Source of the DNA: an uncultured Clostridium sp.
GTDB lineage: Bacteria > Bacillota_A > Clostridia > TANB77 > CAG-508
NCBI GenBank assembly: GCA_947244675.1
Contig: CAMXLV010000028.1
Location: 1-17,401, forward strand
Length of the DNA: 17,401 nt
Direction: 5' to 3'
Positions within the stretch are counted from its first letter, which is position 1. Each line of letters begins with the position of its first letter. Both the position numbers and the translations under genes were made by a program. This document shows, in pieces, positions 15,389 to 17,401 of this stretch. The notes beneath the pieces were generated by a model. The model had not been told where the DNA came from. It saw only the letters and a list, made by a program, of their open reading frames with translations, and did not search any database.

Positions 15389-16861
15389 TTACTCTCCTTT
15401 TAAATACATAGGAGGTTGTACATTGAAATATGAATGTCCTGATGGAATACCTCCAGTTGATTCTATGCATAATGCAATTCTCAATTTATATGATCCCTTA
15501 ATACTAGAAACATCCAAATATAAAGTATTTGGTGGTGTTACATGAACAGGAAATGTCTGATAATTTGACAAAATAATGGCATCACTAGCATTCAATATCT
15601 CTAATCCAAAGGATGGTTTATCAAAAGTGTTATTCATTCCATTATTAACGCTTCGGCAACTAAAGGTTAAGCGTGAAACATCTGTTAAGTCATAAAGAGC
15701 TGTCGAAACTAAATATGTCCATCCATAGCCACGCCTTGTTCCCAAACACCTCTTGTATAAATAAGTATCATTATTAATCAAAGACCAACCTGGAGGATCT
15801 GAAAAAGAAAATGTATCGCTCCAAACCGAATTAACATTAAGATACATAGCAGTACAAGTAACACCTTCTGTCGATATCGTTTCTTTTAAATTTCCTGCAT
15901 TATCAACTGATAATATATGCAAATAATAAGTTCCTCCTGATGAACATGTTAATGTCAGTTTATTTTTTTCTTCTGTTTTAAATTCTCCTGTATATTCTTC
16001 TATATTATCTACTCCTATTGCATGATTACTTTTTGTAAATATCCATCTACTTTTTTCAATATTAATTCCACTTAATTCATCACTTTGTATTACTGTTGCT
16101 ATAATATTTTCACCTATATTTACTTGATTTTTATCAAAACTAATCTCTGCACTCTCTGGCAACTCTCTATCAATATTTGATACATTTCCAGTTGCATATC
16201 CTCCTGTTTCTTCTAGTCTATTGCTCAATCTTGCATAAATATTGCCATTTTCTTGCATAACAATTGGTGCAGTATAATCCCTCCATATAACAAAGTCAGT
16301 TGAATACTGTAATGTATATCCTTCTATTTGTGTTACGATCTCTACTTCAACATCTCCATTTGTCCAAGTTGATGGTGTATAAGTAAATTTCATATTACTT
16401 CCTTCTCCTTCCTCTGGTGACAGAGGTGGTAATAAATCTGGTGGTGGATTTTCTCCTTTTTTCCCCACATACTCTACTTTTTTTTCGGTTACCCAATAAA
16501 TATATCCTTCCTTCGTTTCTACTACTATAGTTATTGGGTCCTTTTGTTTGTTTAATTCCACTTTTGATGCTTTAAAAGTTTCGTCTTTTTTTATCTCTTG
16601 GCTATATTTTTCCATATATACTTCACTTGTCTCATAATTTACAATTTTATCTGGTTTTAAACCATTTCCTATAATTTTTAAAACTTCCTCATATTCTTTC
16701 TTTTTTGTTTCTTCTCCTGCCAAGTTAGTTTTATTTAATATTCCATTGTCTCCTGTTAATGTAGTAATTGTAATTCCTGCTAAAATTAAAAGTATAATAA
16801 TGGTAATAACTAGTGCAATTAGTGTGATTCCTTGATTATTTATACTACTTTTTTTATACAT
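15389..16861 (-). CDS. Prepilin-like surface protein with Ig-type domains
   Basis: A 490-residue protein starting with a type IV prepilin-like leader: SSINNQG then ITLIALVITIIILLILAGI. The usual Glu at position 5 of the mature pilin is Ala here, as in many such clostridial proteins. After a pilin-like helix (to about residue 65) and a short alpha/beta part comes a Pro-rich linker (PPPDLLPPLSPEEGEG, about 139-154). Beta domains follow: YTLQYSTDFVIWRDYTAPI recalls bacterial Ig-like/chitobiase C-terminal repeats that sit on surface proteins. A last domain of about 150 residues (from VNSVWSDTFSF) looks like a beta-sandwich. It has one strong promoter, AAGGAG before the ATG, and its own terminator. 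The pilus system and any substrate are not in the window. Confidence 0.82.
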   Translation of the reverse strand: MYKKSSINNQGITLIALVITIIILLILAGITITTLTGDNGILNKTNLAGEETKKKEYEEVLKIIGNGLKPDKIVNYETSEVYMEKYSQEIKKDETFKASKVELNKQKDPITIVVETKEGYIYWVTEKKVEYVGKKGENPPPDLLPPLSPEEGEGSNMKFTYTPSTWTNGDVEVEIVTQIEGYTLQYSTDFVIWRDYTAPIVMQENGNIYARLSNRLEETGGYATGNVSNIDRELPESAEISFDKNQVNIGENIIATVIQSDELSGINIEKSRWIFTKSNHAIGVDNIEEYTGEFKTEEKNKLTLTCSSGGTYYLHILSVDNAGNLKETISTEGVTCTAMYLNVNSVWSDTFSFSDPPGWSLINNDTYLYKRCLGTRRGYGWTYLVSTALYDLTDVSRLTFSCRSVNNGMNNTFDKPSFGLEILNASDAIILSNYQTFPVHVTPPNTLYLDVSSIKGSYKLRIALCIESTGGIPSGHSYFNVQPPMYLKGE

Positions 16862-16930
16862 TTTATTTCTCCTTTATTTCTTTTGTTTTTATTATTTGCA
16901 TTTTTTCTAATTGTATACTTTTCTTTTTAG

Positions 16931-16959
16931 ATTGTATCAATATTAAACGATATTGTCAA
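16931..16959 (-). promoter_or_regulatory. Promoter of the prepilin-like gene
   Basis: On the minus strand TTGACA (16954-16959), 17 bp, TACAAT (16931-16936), TG extended -10; 70 bases before the start codon. Confidence 0.85.
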
Positions 16960-16969
16960 CAAGTTGACA
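16954..16969. promoter_or_regulatory. Palindromic operator-like site over the -35 box
   Basis: TGTCAAC (16954-16960), AA, GTTGACA (16963-16969): a perfect 7-bp inverted repeat that includes the whole -35 element of the prepilin-like gene. A repressor binding here would block RNA polymerase. Its binding protein is not evident. Confidence 0.55.
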
Positions 16970-17013
16970 TTTTTTCTTATTACCCGACAGTTTTATAAGA
17001 GAATAAAAAAATG

Positions 17014-17048
17014 CTTAAAAATTAAATGTTTTTCATAAACTTTTTAAG
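17014..17048 (-). terminator. Weak terminator-like hairpin after the small membrane gene
   Basis: CTTAAAAA (17041-17048 arm on the minus strand) pairs with TTTTTAAG (17014-17021 arm) and is followed in minus-strand sense by CATTTTTTT. All but two pairs are A-T, so it is weak. Confidence 0.35.
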
Positions 17049-17075
17049 AATTCATGGTTATAAAATAGCTTTTAT

Positions 17076-17126
17076 GCACAATAGTTTTAAAATTTTCCAT
17101 GCTTAATAAACACTATTGTGCTTTTT
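17076..17126 (+). terminator. Terminator-like hairpin on the plus strand
   Basis: GCACAATAGT (17076-17085) pairs perfectly with ACTATTGTGC (17112-17121), followed by TTTTTC. The T run is on the plus side, where no gene was found upstream. Confidence 0.5.
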
Positions 17127-17133
17127 CTATTTT

Positions 17134-17391
17134 TTATACTTCATAGAGTATAAAATCACTCCTGATTTTTTGAATTCCATACGAATTAAAACATAAATTG
17201 AAATACATTAAACCTGTATTAAATATCGATATGATTCTATTTTCTTTATCTTTCTTTTTATAAAATTTTATCTTTATATGTTTTTTTACTTTTCCTTCTC
17301 TTACTGTATACTCTGTTCCCAATATTGTTAGCCATAACATGGCTATACACATTAGACCAAACATCGTCTTAAACGACTGAGCATTTTTCAT
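17134..17391 (-). CDS. Small membrane protein of unknown function
   Basis: An 85-residue protein with one hydrophobic segment near the start (FGLMCIAMLWLTILG), then a very basic stretch (KVKKHIKIKFYKKKDKE) and an aromatic C-terminus (FNTGLMYFNLCFNSYG, DFILYEV). The C-terminal pattern recalls small uncharacterised clostridial proteins ending in 'NFILYDV'-like sequences, so I think it is real. No ribosome site can be judged, as only ten bases lie upstream in the window. The start could be further right, outside the window. Confidence 0.5.
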   Translation of the reverse strand: MKNAQSFKTMFGLMCIAMLWLTILGTEYTVREGKVKKHIKIKFYKKKDKENRIISIFNTGLMYFNLCFNSYGIQKIRSDFILYEV

Positions 17392-17401
17392 TTTTGTACT
17401 T

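Overview
The window is strongly AT-rich, low-GC Bacillota DNA, most likely from an uncultured gut-type Clostridia. The grounds are Clostridia-style promoters (TTGACA, 17 bp, TATAAT), strong AGGAGG-like ribosome sites, a cohesin/dockerin protein, a clostridial prepilin-like protein, a YrrM/U32-type tRNA-modification pair and a COG4908 acyltransferase/DUF6320 set. The taxonomic placement is inference.

Layout: (1) 1-759, minus: truncated AMP-forming acyl-CoA synthetase. (2) 886-1691, plus: DUF368 (PopT-type) polyprenyl-phosphate transporter, then a consensus promoter and a structured small-RNA candidate (about 1760-1920) ending in a two-way terminator. (3) 1928-3160, minus: U32/TrhP-like tRNA hydroxylation protein. 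(4) 3347-5497, plus: 716-residue protein of unknown function, convergent with (5) an operon read leftwards: rlmN, P-loop/Asp23 protein, cmk, plsC, then, from an added internal promoter, typA and a TrmR-like methyltransferase. (6) 11353-12273, minus: secreted cohesin-dockerin protein. (7) 15234-12369, minus: membrane-anchored alpha/beta hydrolase, condensation-type acyltransferase and DUF6320 membrane protein, with three 36-bp tandem repeats between the first two. (8) 15389-16861, minus: prepilin-like Ig-type surface protein behind a palindromic operator-like site. (9) 17134-17391, minus: small membrane protein.

The main discovery is a recoding pattern. Six genes appear broken by eight frameshifts (DUF368 twice, TrmR-like methyltransferase, typA, rlmN, acyltransferase twice, alpha/beta hydrolase). 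Every break is at an in-frame CGG triplet, every one is a +1 shift, and at every one skipping the C (equivalently, reading CGGN as one glycine) restores a full-length, family-typical protein. By eye I found no in-frame CGG used as ordinary arginine anywhere in the window, while CGG spanning codon boundaries (for example TCG GGA, AAC GGA) is read normally in nine places. This looks like systematic +1 frameshifting or quadruplet decoding of CGGN as Gly, not random gene decay or random sequencing error. It must be confirmed from the whole genome, its tRNA set and peptides. No tRNA or rRNA gene is in the window.

The genes work in several processes: lipid and envelope building (acyl-CoA synthetase, PlsC, DUF368), translation and RNA modification (TypA, RlmN, TrmR-like, U32), nucleotide metabolism (Cmk), and cell-surface display (cohesin/dockerin and prepilin-like proteins). 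No gap without a gene exceeds 300 bases; the longest (1692-1927, 16862-17133) hold the small-RNA candidate and a promoter/operator plus hairpins.
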